From UBA2357 sp041916775 (GTDB lineage: Bacteria; Pseudomonadota; Gammaproteobacteria; Burkholderiales; Rhodocyclaceae), in assembly GCA_041916775.1 (NCBI GenBank), contig JAYRYZ010000023.1:17769-81768 (forward strand): a DNA stretch of 64,000 nt. Direction: 5' to 3'. Both the position numbers and the translations under genes were made by a program. Shown in pieces: positions 54,091 through 62,015 of the stretch (position 1 is the stretch's first letter; each line of letters begins with the position of its first letter). The notes under the pieces are model-generated. The model was given only the letters and a program-made list of their open reading frames with translations, was not told the DNA's origin and did not search any database.

Positions 54091-54256
54091 TGCAACCAAC
54101 CACGCTCAGCACCCGGGCATTGGTTGGAATCGGCCTGGGCAGACGCCAATGGAATGTTGGCTGATGGAACGTGGGTTGGTAGGGCATGCGGCGGGGATGT
54201 GGCGGGGAGCTTCGGATGTTGAGGCGCGTACTTCTTCACTTTCAGGAGAATCCATC

Positions 54257-54673
54257 ATGAACGATCAACACCGCATCACCAGCGCCATCGTCACCGATAG
54301 GCGTCGGCTTAACGTAACCAATAGGCTCTTCGGGCTTCATTTTCCCTTACGCCTGGAGCCGTGCGTCTTCGGCATCGCCAAGCGCTTGTCCCACGAGTAC
54401 CGGGGCGGCTACTGGCAATTCCATACGCTCAGCAACGGCGGCTTCTACATGGCACCAGAATGCGACTCACCCTTCCTGGTCGCTGCCGACAACGGTTTCA
54501 ACGGCGCCATGTCACCGGACGCATTCGGGATCGTGGTCTGCCTGTATGCCTACAGTGGCTCGTCCTTTGCTGGTGATGCCTTTGCCGAGATCTGCGCCGA
54601 GCATTACCACCGACTGCGTACTTTTGCACTGGACCACGCTGAAGCAGAAGGCATCATGGCAGCGACGGACTGA
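54257..54673 (+). CDS. klcA: KlcA-family antirestriction protein
   Basis: KlcA/ArdB-type proteins (PF03230) protect incoming mobile DNA from type I restriction and, in some cases, BREX. From the ATG at 54257, with AGGAG eight bases upstream, the product is 138 residues. It has the family core YRGGYWQFHTLSNGGFYMAP, then FNGAMSPDAFGIVVCLYA and a C-terminal HYHRLRTFALDHAEAE. The open frame begins earlier, but the upstream part lacks similarity. Its place between two repeat arrays suggests it belongs to the element's backbone. Confidence 0.9.
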   Translation: MNDQHRITSAIVTDRRRLNVTNRLFGLHFPLRLEPCVFGIAKRLSHEYRGGYWQFHTLSNGGFYMAPECDSPFLVAADNGFNGAMSPDAFGIVVCLYAYSGSSFAGDAFAEICAEHYHRLRTFALDHAEAEGIMAATD

Positions 54674-54755
54674 TCATGACGCATTGAGTCGGGAAACTTG
54701 AACGTCAATGGGGACAGCGGCGGTCACATCACCGCCCTGCCCCGGCGTCGGATGC

Positions 54756-54852
54756 ACTCGACGACCGACCGGCGACCCGACGTCCCTAACCCCATGTCAA
54801 ATATGGAGTTTCGTCGAGTCGTCGAGTGCGTCGAGTGCGAGCGGGACTCGAC
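54756..54852. repeat. iteron-like cluster A with one arm of a 31-bp inverted repeat
   Basis: The 7-mer GTCGAGT lies at 54813, 54821 and 54830 in direct orientation, flanked by inverted copies ACTCGAC at 54756 and 54846. Bases 54809-54839 are the exact reverse complement of 56133-56163. The cluster starts about 80 bp after klcA in the 276-bp gap 54674-54949, which otherwise holds only a T/A-rich stretch near 54890. Confidence 0.8.
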
Positions 54853-54949
54853 CGCCGCATCCGCGCAGTCCGGACACACTCAGTCAATTCGTGAAATTTA
54901 TTCTTTGTGCGAACCATCAGCATCGATCTAAAGCGGACATCAATATGGG

Positions 54950-55861
54950 GTGGAAAATTCTACTACTGATACTTGCAGTTATCATTATTCTGATTTAGAA
55001 AATCATCAACACCAAACAATAGATAAATTCCTTGACGCTTGGATGAATAGAATGATTGAACTACATGAAGAAGTCTACATGGATGGCGCCACGAGCTGCA
55101 CCATCAACACTGCCGTAATGAAACTACTTGGTTACGCACAAGGTCCCATTTATAGAAGGCTTACGCGATATAGTCCTGAACACGACGGAGTACCTGAAGA
55201 TGAGATGGAGGATGCACCCCCTACATTACTCCCCTCCATTGAAGACGAACTCAACAGGCTACATCACATTACTCTAATCGCTGCGGAGAATGCAGTTAAT
55301 AAAAAGGAACCAGATGAAGAGATTCAAAAGAAAGTAGATAAAATCAAGGAACTCAGAGAGACAATGAAGCAAGCTTTCAAATATAAAATAGCAATAATGG
55401 AGGAGATCGAAAAAGCAAGCGACTCAATGCTAAAAATAGACGCTAATAAAACAGAAGAGACAGGCGAAATTTACATCACACTATCGAGCTTTGAACGCTG
55501 GAGAGCAGTCTCACTGAAAAATGATAGGAATGAAGAACAAACCACTCCTGTAGCAGATGAAAAAAATAGTGAAGAAGAGGAAGAAAGAGGAGAAAAAGAA
55601 GAAAAAATATCAGGCGCCCACAAAAGCACTCTAATTACACTATACATCGCATTCGAGATGCTAAGGGAGCGCAACCTGGCCTCAGAAATACCGCTGCCAT
55701 CTAGAAAATGCATTGCAGAAAGAATAGCTCAAAAGGCGATCAACTTAATCCTGGAAAATGGAAATGGCGCCGTACTAGGACAAGGCATTGACAGCATACA
55801 AGATAGATTAGCTCTGGGAGAGAAATACTTCGGTACAAGAAAGAGAAGGATCCGTAAATAG
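54950..55861 (+). CDS. AT-rich 303-residue charged protein, unrecognised
   Basis: The product is rich in Glu and Lys, with a predicted helical middle (about 105-160, EIQKKVDKIKELRETMKQAF) and a Glu-rich low-complexity run (about 205-225). The C-terminal globular part includes STLITLYIAFEMLRE and a basic end (GTRKRRIRK). No domain is recognised. The GTG at 54950 gives the longest form; ATG at 55043 is also possible, and neither has a strong SD. Strong AT bias against its neighbours and its position between the two iteron clusters point to separately acquired cargo. Confidence 0.55.
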   Translation: MENSTTDTCSYHYSDLENHQHQTIDKFLDAWMNRMIELHEEVYMDGATSCTINTAVMKLLGYAQGPIYRRLTRYSPEHDGVPEDEMEDAPPTLLPSIEDELNRLHHITLIAAENAVNKKEPDEEIQKKVDKIKELRETMKQAFKYKIAIMEEIEKASDSMLKIDANKTEETGEIYITLSSFERWRAVSLKNDRNEEQTTPVADEKNSEEEEERGEKEEKISGAHKSTLITLYIAFEMLRERNLASEIPLPSRKCIAERIAQKAINLILENGNGAVLGQGIDSIQDRLALGEKYFGTRKRRIRK

Positions 55862-55880
55862 CCGCCCCCTCTTCGCACAT

Positions 55881-55925
55881 CGATACTTTGGAATTTTTCC
55901 TGGAGTTTGGAATTCCAAAGTATCG
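55881..55925. promoter_or_regulatory. 15-bp perfect inverted repeat upstream of the helicase-like gene
   Basis: CGATACTTTGGAATT (55881-55895) is repeated as its exact reverse complement at 55911-55925. The 15-bp spacer also holds TTTGG, which makes a second 14-bp palindrome (55906-55919). A further AATTCCAA half-site follows near 55931. The array ends about 68 bp before the ATG at 55993, as expected for an operator or initiator-binding site. Confidence 0.7.
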
Positions 55926-55992
55926 TCCGTAATTCCAACACCGTTCTGCACGCTCTGTAGAAACTGGCGCCTCGTTCAACACGGAGGTGCCA

Positions 55993-57723
55993 ATGAAAAG
56001 TCCCAACCCCCCTTCTGCCACCAGTACTGCGCCGCCCCCTCGCGGTAGCACTGCGCACCTGAAGGTGCCGCCGCTCACCCCCAGTCACATCGCGGCCCTC
56101 CCGCCCTCCGCCGGGAAGGAGGAGAAGCCGCGCGCACTCGACGCACTCGACGACTCGACGAAAACCCTTACGTGTCATGCAGATGCGGCGGGCGCGGGTG
56201 TCGTCGAGTCGCGTCACTCGACGTCTGCCACCGGGGGCGGGACCGGCGCGGAAGCACTGCGCCTGCTCCTCGCGTACTTGAATGTCTGCTTTTGTGGCTT
56301 GGTGGCGTTGATCATGTGCGGTTCGGCTCGTTTCGTCAGGGATCAGCGTGATGGCACGCCGCGTCTGCTGATGCTCGATCGCGGCAATCCGTGCCTGGTG
56401 GAAATCTCCCGGGAGTCGCAGCCCCTGCATGAGTTGCTTCGCCGGTGCGCAACGACTGCGATTCCGACGACGCAGCGGATCCTGGACGAGTGCATCAACC
56501 GGTTGGCGGCGCATGCACAGGTCTGGGGTGAGCCTGTCACCACGTATGTCCGTATCGCGCCCTCGGGTGATGGCGGGATCGTGATCGACGTTGGCGATGC
56601 GGAGACGAGCCACCTGCTCCTGTCGGGCGGCACCGTTCGTCTTGTGCGTTCCGGGTCAGGGGCGCTCTTTCTGCGCCCCAAGTCGATGCTGCCGCTCGTC
56701 CTCCCGGCTGATAGCGGTGATGTGGGTCGGCTTGATCGGTACCTGCCGTCGCACAAGCCGACCCAGTTGCTCCTCTTGGCGTGGATCACCTACACGATTG
56801 CTCACCCCAAACAGGACACCAGCAAGTACGTGTTTCTGGTTCTGCTGGGTGGCGAGGGCTCGGGCAAGACCTCACTGTGCAAGGTGTTACAGACCCTCAT
56901 CGATCCGAGTTCGACCGGGGTTCGGACCTTTCCGCGCAACGTGCAGGACCTGGCCGTAGCACTGTCCTCGTCGCATCTGGTCGTCTTCGACAACATGCGC
57001 TCGATCTCGCCGCCGATGTCCGATCAGCTGTGCGTGGCTTCGACGGGTGGCACGTTCGGCGTGCGCAGGCTCTACACCAACGATGAGCAGGCTCTTCTGC
57101 GTCTGCATGGCGCGGTCATTCTGAACGGTATCCACCTTCAGATCGAGCAGCCCGATCTGTCTCAACGCTGTCTTGTGGTCCGCCTGTCTGCGCTCAAGGA
57201 TGCCGACCGCTTGCCTGATGACGTTCTGAGGGCACGGTTTGAGCAGGACTTGCCGTCGATCATGCGCGGTCTCTATGAGTTGGTCGCGAAGATCCTGATG
57301 GCGTTGCCGACGGCTGAGGTTCTGCACGCCACGCGCATGTTGAGCTTCAGCCGCTGGATTGCCGCGTTCGAGAAGGTCAAGGGCATGCCCGGTGGGCATC
57401 TTCAGGCGACATACAAGGACATGACCGAGGAAGCTCAGCTTGATGCGGTCATGGATGACCCTGTGGGTGAAGCCGTCGTCGCACTGATGGAGCAGGAAGA
57501 AAAGCGCTTCGGCGACTGGTCCGGTACGCCAACCGAGTTGCTCAGGGCTCTTGAGGCGCTGATCGACCCGTTCGTTCAGCGTACGCGCGACTGGCCCAGG
57601 TCCCCCATTGCACTCTCCAAGCGCCTGCAGTCCTTGCAGACCGCGCTTGGCGCGCAAGGCATCACGGTGCAAGCCTCGCGTGGAAGGACCCGCACCATCA
57701 CATTGAAAATTCGTGGAGCATAG
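55993..57723 (+). CDS. P-loop replication helicase-like ATPase of a mobile element
   Basis: From the ATG at 55993 (GGAGG five bases upstream) the protein is 576 residues. An Ala/Pro/Ser-rich, probably disordered start (1-85) precedes a helical and strand-rich middle. The ATPase core has Walker A GGEGSGKTSLCK (Lys292) and Walker B-like LVVFDNM (Asp333-Asn334). A C-terminal winged-helix-like region (about 510-576, WPRSPIALSKRLQSL) ends it. This layout matches the helicase half of phage/plasmid primase-helicases; no primase or polymerase domain is visible. A role in element replication is inferred. Iteron cluster B lies inside codons 47-77. Confidence 0.75.
   Translation: MKSPNPPSATSTAPPPRGSTAHLKVPPLTPSHIAALPPSAGKEEKPRALDALDDSTKTLTCHADAAGAGVVESRHSTSATGGGTGAEALRLLLAYLNVCFCGLVALIMCGSARFVRDQRDGTPRLLMLDRGNPCLVEISRESQPLHELLRRCATTAIPTTQRILDECINRLAAHAQVWGEPVTTYVRIAPSGDGGIVIDVGDAETSHLLLSGGTVRLVRSGSGALFLRPKSMLPLVLPADSGDVGRLDRYLPSHKPTQLLLLAWITYTIAHPKQDTSKYVFLVLLGGEGSGKTSLCKVLQTLIDPSSTGVRTFPRNVQDLAVALSSSHLVVFDNMRSISPPMSDQLCVASTGGTFGVRRLYTNDEQALLRLHGAVILNGIHLQIEQPDLSQRCLVVRLSALKDADRLPDDVLRARFEQDLPSIMRGLYELVAKILMALPTAEVLHATRMLSFSRWIAAFEKVKGMPGGHLQATYKDMTEEAQLDAVMDDPVGEAVVALMEQEEKRFGDWSGTPTELLRALEALIDPFVQRTRDWPRSPIALSKRLQSLQTALGAQGITVQASRGRTRTITLKIRGA
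56133..56223. repeat. iteron-like cluster B with the other arm of the 31-bp inverted repeat
   Basis: ACTCGAC lies at 56136, 56145 and 56153, then GTCGAGT at 56203 and ACTCGAC at 56216. The last two form an 8-bp perfect inverted repeat with a six-base loop (56202-56223). Bases 56133-56163 are the exact reverse complement of 54809-54839. The cluster sits within the coding region for the low-complexity N-terminus of the helicase-like protein. Confidence 0.8.
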
Positions 57724-57724
57724 T

Positions 57725-58087
57725 ATGTACAGCCAGAACACCCCCTTTCACGTCCATCGCCATGATGATGATGATGAGCATGCTCGAGACATGCACTTTA
57801 GGACCGAGGCGACCGATGCGTCCATTGAAGACATGAAAGACATGATGTCGAGTGAGGCCAATCACAAAGCGCACCTCAAGGATCTACTTTATGCGTTCGC
57901 CTTCCTTGACAGGTCCTTCACCGCAGCCGACATCTGCGGAAAGGACTGGTGGGACAACTTCACGGATGACGAGAAGCGCAGTGCGGAGTATTGGATCGGG
58001 ATCTACATCACCGATATGGATTTTCCGCTGAGCCTTGAGGACGGGAGTTCCTACCCAGAGCCGCGTCGTTACCGCTTTACGCGCTAG
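57725..58087 (+). CDS. hypothetical protein downstream of the helicase-like gene
   Basis: The 120-residue product starts MYSQNTPFHVHRHDDDDEHA, with a His/Asp-rich stretch that could bind metal. An acidic and Met-rich helical part (about 30-60) follows, then KDWWDNFTDDEKRSAEYWIG and a basic end. No family is recognised. It begins one base after the helicase stop (GGAG six bases before the ATG), so it is almost certainly co-transcribed with it. Confidence 0.6.
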   Translation: MYSQNTPFHVHRHDDDDEHARDMHFRTEATDASIEDMKDMMSSEANHKAHLKDLLYAFAFLDRSFTAADICGKDWWDNFTDDEKRSAEYWIGIYITDMDFPLSLEDGSSYPEPRRYRFTR

Positions 58088-58161
58088 ACCCATCGCGCCG
58101 CCACTTTCCCTCTGACCGGAGGGTGGCATACCCCACATAGTACATACAGGAGTCAATCATC

Positions 58162-58416
58162 ATGAGCACTTCAAGACCGGAAGATCCCTTCAAAGTGATG
58201 TTTCTCCAGGTCATCACGCAGCGCGTTCCCGAGTTGGCGCATGGCGTTGATTACACCTCCGAGAGGATCGTACCGACCGAGTTGTGGACACCATGGGATG
58301 AAGGGACCCGGCGGTTCGCCGGGCGTGTCCTCTCTGAACTGGTTGATGAGGAACGCGTACAGCTCACGAAAACCTCGCCCCCGTACAAGATGCCGGTGAA
58401 GTACCGCCGCATCTAG
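58162..58416 (+). CDS. 84-residue hypothetical, possibly winged-helix-like
   Basis: The 84-residue product has a helix-rich first half (DPFKVMFLQVITQRVPELAHG) and RRFAGRVLSELVDEERVQLT. It ends with a basic strand region (PPYKMPVKYRRI). The layout resembles small DNA-binding proteins that accompany integrases, but there is no clear family match. CAGGAG lies nine bases before the ATG. A hairpin (CCCTC/GAGGG near 58110-58124) precedes it. Confidence 0.55.
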   Translation: MSTSRPEDPFKVMFLQVITQRVPELAHGVDYTSERIVPTELWTPWDEGTRRFAGRVLSELVDEERVQLTKTSPPYKMPVKYRRI

Positions 58417-58449
58417 CCAGCAGCCACCTCCCCCCAATCCACCGTAATA

Positions 58450-58485
58450 CCCCTCGACCATGTGCATCCCCGGCATGGTCAGGGG
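58450..58485 (+). terminator. hairpin upstream of the integrase
   Basis: Bases 58450-58462 pair with 58474-58485 (GACCATG with CATGGTC, then CCCCT with AGGGG around one mismatch). The tract after it (CTCCTATTG) is not a clean T run, so it may be a weak terminator or an operator controlling the integrase. Confidence 0.45.
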
Positions 58486-58519
58486 CTCCTATTGCCCAAA
58501 TTTCCTGAAGGAGTCCGTC

Positions 58520-59707
58520 ATGCCCATCGTGAAGCTCACCCCGCAGTTCATCAACCATCAACTCCTCTGCCCTGACGGCAAGACCCGGATCGAGTACTGC
58601 TGCAGCGATCAGCCCGGTCTCTACGTGGAAGTCCGTGCCAGCAACCCGGGACAGGGTTCCTACTATCTGCGCTACAAGGACGCGTCCGGAAAGACCTGCC
58701 ACCAGAAGATCGGACGGACCGCCGAGGTGTCTCTGGCCGAAGCGCGCAAGAAAGCTAAGACCTTGAAGGCGGAGATTGCCCTCGGGGCTGATCCGCGTGG
58801 GGAAGCGAAGGCTCGCAAGGCGGTCGATACCTTGTCGGAGTTCTTCGACGAGGCGTACCTGCCGCACATCCAACCCCGCAAGCGGTCCTGGAAGCGGGAC
58901 GAGGAGTTGTTCCGTCTGCGTATCCGCAAGCGCTTCGGGCATCTGCGCCTGAACCAGATCTCCCGGCAGGAGGTGCAGGTGTTTCATGCGGGCTTGCTCG
59001 ATGAGGGTCTGTCACCCGCTTCCGCCGATCACCACATCAAGGTGCTGCGTCGGATGCTGAACCTGGCTGTCGAGTGGGAGATGCTGGACCGTAATCCGAT
59101 CAAGGGGGTGTCGCTATTCAACGTCGCCAACCAGGTGGAGCACTATCTGGATGACGCGCAGTTGGAGAAGCTTCTGACGGTGTTGCGTAGTGATGAAAAC
59201 CGTCCCGTCTGCATGATTGCGATGTTCTTGCTCTCCACGGGAGCCCGCTTGAATGAAGCGCTGCAGGCGACGTGGGATCAGATCGATCGCATCAATCGGG
59301 TCTGGCGCATTCCGGCCACCAACAGCAAGTCGAAGCGGATGCGTTCGGTGCCCTTGAATGATTCGGCGCTGCACCTCCTGGATCAGCTCTCGACTGAGGG
59401 CCAGTATCGTCATCTCTTCATCAACCCGCAGACCGAGCAGCCCTACACCACGATCATGAAGGTGTGGTCGCGGCTGCGTGTGAAGGCCGGATTGCCGCAT
59501 CTGCGGATCCATGACCTGCGCCACAGCTACGCGTCCTTCCTCGCCAACAATGGACGGACATTGCTGGAGATTCAGCAGATCCTGGGGCACTCCGATCCCA
59601 AGGTGACACTGCGCTACTCGCACCTGTCGGCAAAGACGCTTCAGGAGGCGGCGAATAGTGCTTCGGTGTTGGTGAAGGTGGAGGCTGGTAGTCGTACTGT
59701 TGCGTAA
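58520..59707 (+). CDS. int: tyrosine-family site-specific integrase
   Basis: The 395-residue recombinase has the DUF4102-type arm-binding N-terminus (about 1-95, with GKTCHQKIGRTAEVSLAEARK) and an SAM-like core-binding domain (about 105-195). The catalytic domain carries Arg243 (STGARLNEAL), His331 and Arg334 (HDLRHSYAS), His357 (LGHSDP) and nucleophile Tyr366 (TLRYSHLS). Such P4/CP4-type integrases insert elements at tRNA 3' ends, fitting the tRNA-Asn at 49862. The ATG at 58520 has AAGGAG seven bases upstream; a 20-codon extension is rejected. It is 8.7 kb from the tRNA. Confidence 0.93.
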   Translation: MPIVKLTPQFINHQLLCPDGKTRIEYCCSDQPGLYVEVRASNPGQGSYYLRYKDASGKTCHQKIGRTAEVSLAEARKKAKTLKAEIALGADPRGEAKARKAVDTLSEFFDEAYLPHIQPRKRSWKRDEELFRLRIRKRFGHLRLNQISRQEVQVFHAGLLDEGLSPASADHHIKVLRRMLNLAVEWEMLDRNPIKGVSLFNVANQVEHYLDDAQLEKLLTVLRSDENRPVCMIAMFLLSTGARLNEALQATWDQIDRINRVWRIPATNSKSKRMRSVPLNDSALHLLDQLSTEGQYRHLFINPQTEQPYTTIMKVWSRLRVKAGLPHLRIHDLRHSYASFLANNGRTLLEIQQILGHSDPKVTLRYSHLSAKTLQEAANSASVLVKVEAGSRTVA

Positions 59708-59722
59708 GTCACGCGGCATGCG

Positions 59723-59755
59723 GAGGTGACGGTGTAGGTGTCACCTCTCGTGTAT
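59723..59755 (+). terminator. terminator after the integrase
   Basis: GAGGTGAC (59723-59730), a nine-base loop and GTCACCTC (59740-59747) form an 8-bp stem just after the integrase stop, followed by a moderately T-rich tract. The rest of 59756-60010 has no gene I can support. Confidence 0.6.
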
Positions 59756-60010
59756 CTTCTTTATTGCACCTTTCGGCCACGAGTGGGCATTCGACAGTCA
59801 CGAGAATTGGCGGAACGAACGTCCGCAGCGATCTACACAGCCAACATTCATGGGCGCGCCGTCGTCTCACGCAACGCCGCCCGAGAGCGACGGCCGCTGT
59901 GGGCCAAGTGCTTGATTGAAAGACCTGGTGCCGTGCTCCAAGTCAACGCAGCGCCTGAACCAACCAACAAGTATGACCATCACCACGATCAAGGGGGACA
60001 GTGAGAGTAA

Positions 60011-60066
60011 CGTTTTTCCTTGTTTTTACATTTTTACCTTATACAATGTAAATTGTAAATTGTAAG
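60011..60066 (+). promoter_or_regulatory. AT-rich promoter/operator region with TGTAAAT repeats
   Basis: An A/T-rich stretch in a G+C-rich surround holds a TTATACAAT -10-like element (60039-60047). An inverted pair TTTACATT (60025-60032) and AATGTAAA (60045-60052) spans it, and tandem TGTAAAT copies lie at 60047 and 60054 with TGTAAG at 60061. It ends 18 bp before the next ATG. Binding by the RHH-like protein encoded downstream would be typical autoregulation, but this is inference. Confidence 0.5.
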
Positions 60067-60083
60067 ACGCAAGGAGATATCCC

Positions 60084-60650
60084 ATGGTTGAAAACACGAA
60101 AGTCATCAGGGTGCCAGCGACCCTGTTCGCACGCCTTGAAAGTCATGCCCAAGGATTTGATACACCTGCAGGGGTGATTGAGCGGTTGCTCGATGCCTAT
60201 GAAGGCGTCGAAGAGTGGGCAGAGCCGACGCCGGAGAACAAGGTGTACGATACTCGCCCGCGTAAGAAGGATCGAACCAAGTACACCTTCAACGGTGACG
60301 TATTGGGAAAAGGCAGGCTTGTCCTGACCGTGGTCAAGGCTCATGTAGCCGCCAATCCAAGAACTTCCTCAAGCGAATTGGGAGCAGCCTTTCCGAAGGA
60401 ACTACAGGGAAGTCTTGGCGTGTTTGGCAGCAGGGAAGAGGCTGAAGAGATTCTCAGAAGGACTGGTCACGCGCGGCATTTCCTCAAGAGCCATGAACTC
60501 ATCCGGCTGGCTGATGGCTTTACGGCCGCGGTATGCACAGAATGGGGAGCCGGAAATATCGAAAGATTCGTAGGACGCGCACAAGAGCTTGGCTACGAGA
60601 TCGACGCCAGAACTGCGCAATCCGCCGACGAGAACCTACACAGCACTTGA
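60084..60650 (+). CDS. RHH-like plus winged-helix-like protein
   Basis: The 188-residue protein has an N-terminal segment (4-41, TKVIRVPATLFARLESHA, then DTPAGVIERLLDAYEG) that looks like a ribbon-helix-helix DNA-binding or dimerisation motif. A C-terminal domain (about 65-175) contains GKGRLVLTVVKAHVAANP, FPKELQGSLGVF and LIRLADGFTAAVCTEWG. That arrangement recalls small proteins that travel with restriction and other defence genes; the exact family is not certain. GGAG lies about nine bases before the ATG. It faces the convergent UDG-like gene. Confidence 0.6.
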   Translation: MVENTKVIRVPATLFARLESHAQGFDTPAGVIERLLDAYEGVEEWAEPTPENKVYDTRPRKKDRTKYTFNGDVLGKGRLVLTVVKAHVAANPRTSSSELGAAFPKELQGSLGVFGSREEAEEILRRTGHARHFLKSHELIRLADGFTAAVCTEWGAGNIERFVGRAQELGYEIDARTAQSADENLHST

Positions 60651-60725
60651 TGCCGAACGGAACAAACGGCCGTGCCACGACACGGCAAGGTGATCTTTCG
60701 GGGCCATCCGAGAGCAACGCGCCAA

Positions 60726-61979
60726 TCAGCCGGACCGGTCGCGGTCCCGTATGAATTTCAGTCGATCGGCCACCTCCCGAAGTTCCCTGATGTAGTCGCT
60801 CTGGCGGCCATTTGCCGGAAAGCTGACGACGAACACCGGTAGCGTTTCAGATAGGCCCGCGGCCTTGATCGCGCGACGGACGTTGTCCTCGATCCCCTTC
60901 ATCACGATCACGATGGCTTCGGGCGTAAAGGCTTTCAGCCGTTCGGAGAGGCCCACCTCTGCTTGGCGTCTCTTCTCCCTTCTCGCAGGTCGTTCCAAGC
61001 CGTCCAAGGGGTCAGGACACAGATCGATCAAGTATCCACCTGCCTCCTGGAAAGTGTGCAGCGACTCCTTTGCGCACTCATCCAACCCGAGCGCCGTTGC
61101 TGTGTGGTGGTACAGATTCGAGTTGCCAAGATAGAAGAAGGTGCCACCGGCAGGCGGTGACTCGCCGACGAAAAGGACTCGAACAGTATCCGGCTTGTAG
61201 CACTCGCGCAGCCGCTCAATATCAGACAGCCATTCGTCCGTGACCGGCTGAGAGGATGAGTCCGTCAGCTTTCTCCAGAGTAGCACGAGATCTTTCATCT
61301 TCAGCCGGCGAGCCTTGAGACGCTCTTGCGCGTCATGATCTTCCACGAGCGGTTCAGGATTCTCCGCGACCATCAGCCTGTATGACAGTCGCTCTCCCGA
61401 CTCACAGTTCTTTGCCTCGATGGTCGACTCGGCGAGGCTCCATCCATGCGCCAGAAGTGCGTCCCCGAGGTCGTCCGGACCCGGTTGGCCGCTCATGAAT
61501 CCCAGCACAACGAGACGCGGGGAAACTGCGGTCAGCACCTCAAGTAGGTCCGCCCGGACGAGCGGCGAAGAACCCGGCAAGTCCACGAACAGCATTTCCC
61601 CCAAGCGCGGCGACCATTGCCATTCCCCCATCGCGAAGATGCGCTTCGATGGCAACCACGCGTCGTAGCGCGGGTAACTCTCTGGATCGTCCATGTCCTC
61701 AAGGAACCATCCATAGGCTTCCCACCACCGAGATTGCAGGTCGATCATGCGGATCACACGCTCGGGATCGCCGAAACCAATCGCAGCAAGTACTGATGGG
61801 CAGCAGGAACCAAGTACGAGCGCCTTGCGGATCTTGTACTTATCCGTGAGGGCCGCCAGGAGATCCGCCGCCTGACCCGGTAGCGGCGGACGCCCCCAAG
61901 TGAAAAGCGAGGCGAAACGCTTGTCAAGCCAGTATGGGCGGCCATCGGGAGCGGACGGCAGATCATCAAAGATACTCAT
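60726..61979 (-). CDS. two-domain protein: Rossmann-like N-half and uracil-DNA-glycosylase-like C-half
   Basis: The 417-residue protein (ATG 61979; a TTG three codons upstream is possible) has two parts. The N-half (about 1-205) contains KALVLGSCCPSVLAAIGFG, an acidic strand end (RMIDLQ) and LVVLGFMSG, resembling a SAM-methyltransferase-like Rossmann fold. The C-half (about 250-410) has VRVLFVGESPPAGGTFFYLG, AGGYLIDLCPDP and VVSFPANGRQSDYIREL. These sit where UDG-superfamily motifs lie, but the usual catalytic His in the last motif is absent. Catalysis is therefore doubtful and a defence role is inferred from the neighbours. Confidence 0.55.
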   Translation of the reverse strand: MSIFDDLPSAPDGRPYWLDKRFASLFTWGRPPLPGQAADLLAALTDKYKIRKALVLGSCCPSVLAAIGFGDPERVIRMIDLQSRWWEAYGWFLEDMDDPESYPRYDAWLPSKRIFAMGEWQWSPRLGEMLFVDLPGSSPLVRADLLEVLTAVSPRLVVLGFMSGQPGPDDLGDALLAHGWSLAESTIEAKNCESGERLSYRLMVAENPEPLVEDHDAQERLKARRLKMKDLVLLWRKLTDSSSQPVTDEWLSDIERLRECYKPDTVRVLFVGESPPAGGTFFYLGNSNLYHHTATALGLDECAKESLHTFQEAGGYLIDLCPDPLDGLERPARREKRRQAEVGLSERLKAFTPEAIVIVMKGIEDNVRRAIKAAGLSETLPVFVVSFPANGRQSDYIRELREVADRLKFIRDRDRSG

Positions 61980-62015
61980 ATGGCTCAATGCTCATACTTC
62001 GGCTGCATGCTCATA
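61974..62015. repeat. three CTCATA repeats at the start of the UDG-like gene
   Basis: ATGCTCATA occurs at 61988-61996 and 62007-62015, with a related ACTCATA at 61974-61980 overlapping the start codon on the other strand. Repeats spanning the start of a gene may be an operator, but they are short. Confidence 0.35.

Noticed and set aside
53909..54187. 92-codon minus-strand ORF through the 15-bp repeats
   Set aside because: Its MDVT-like five-residue repeat simply follows the DNA repeat; no SD or flanking conserved sequence supports translation.
59738..60004. 88-codon plus-strand ORF after the integrase
   Set aside because: No SD is present, it overlaps the terminator, and its composition looks non-coding.
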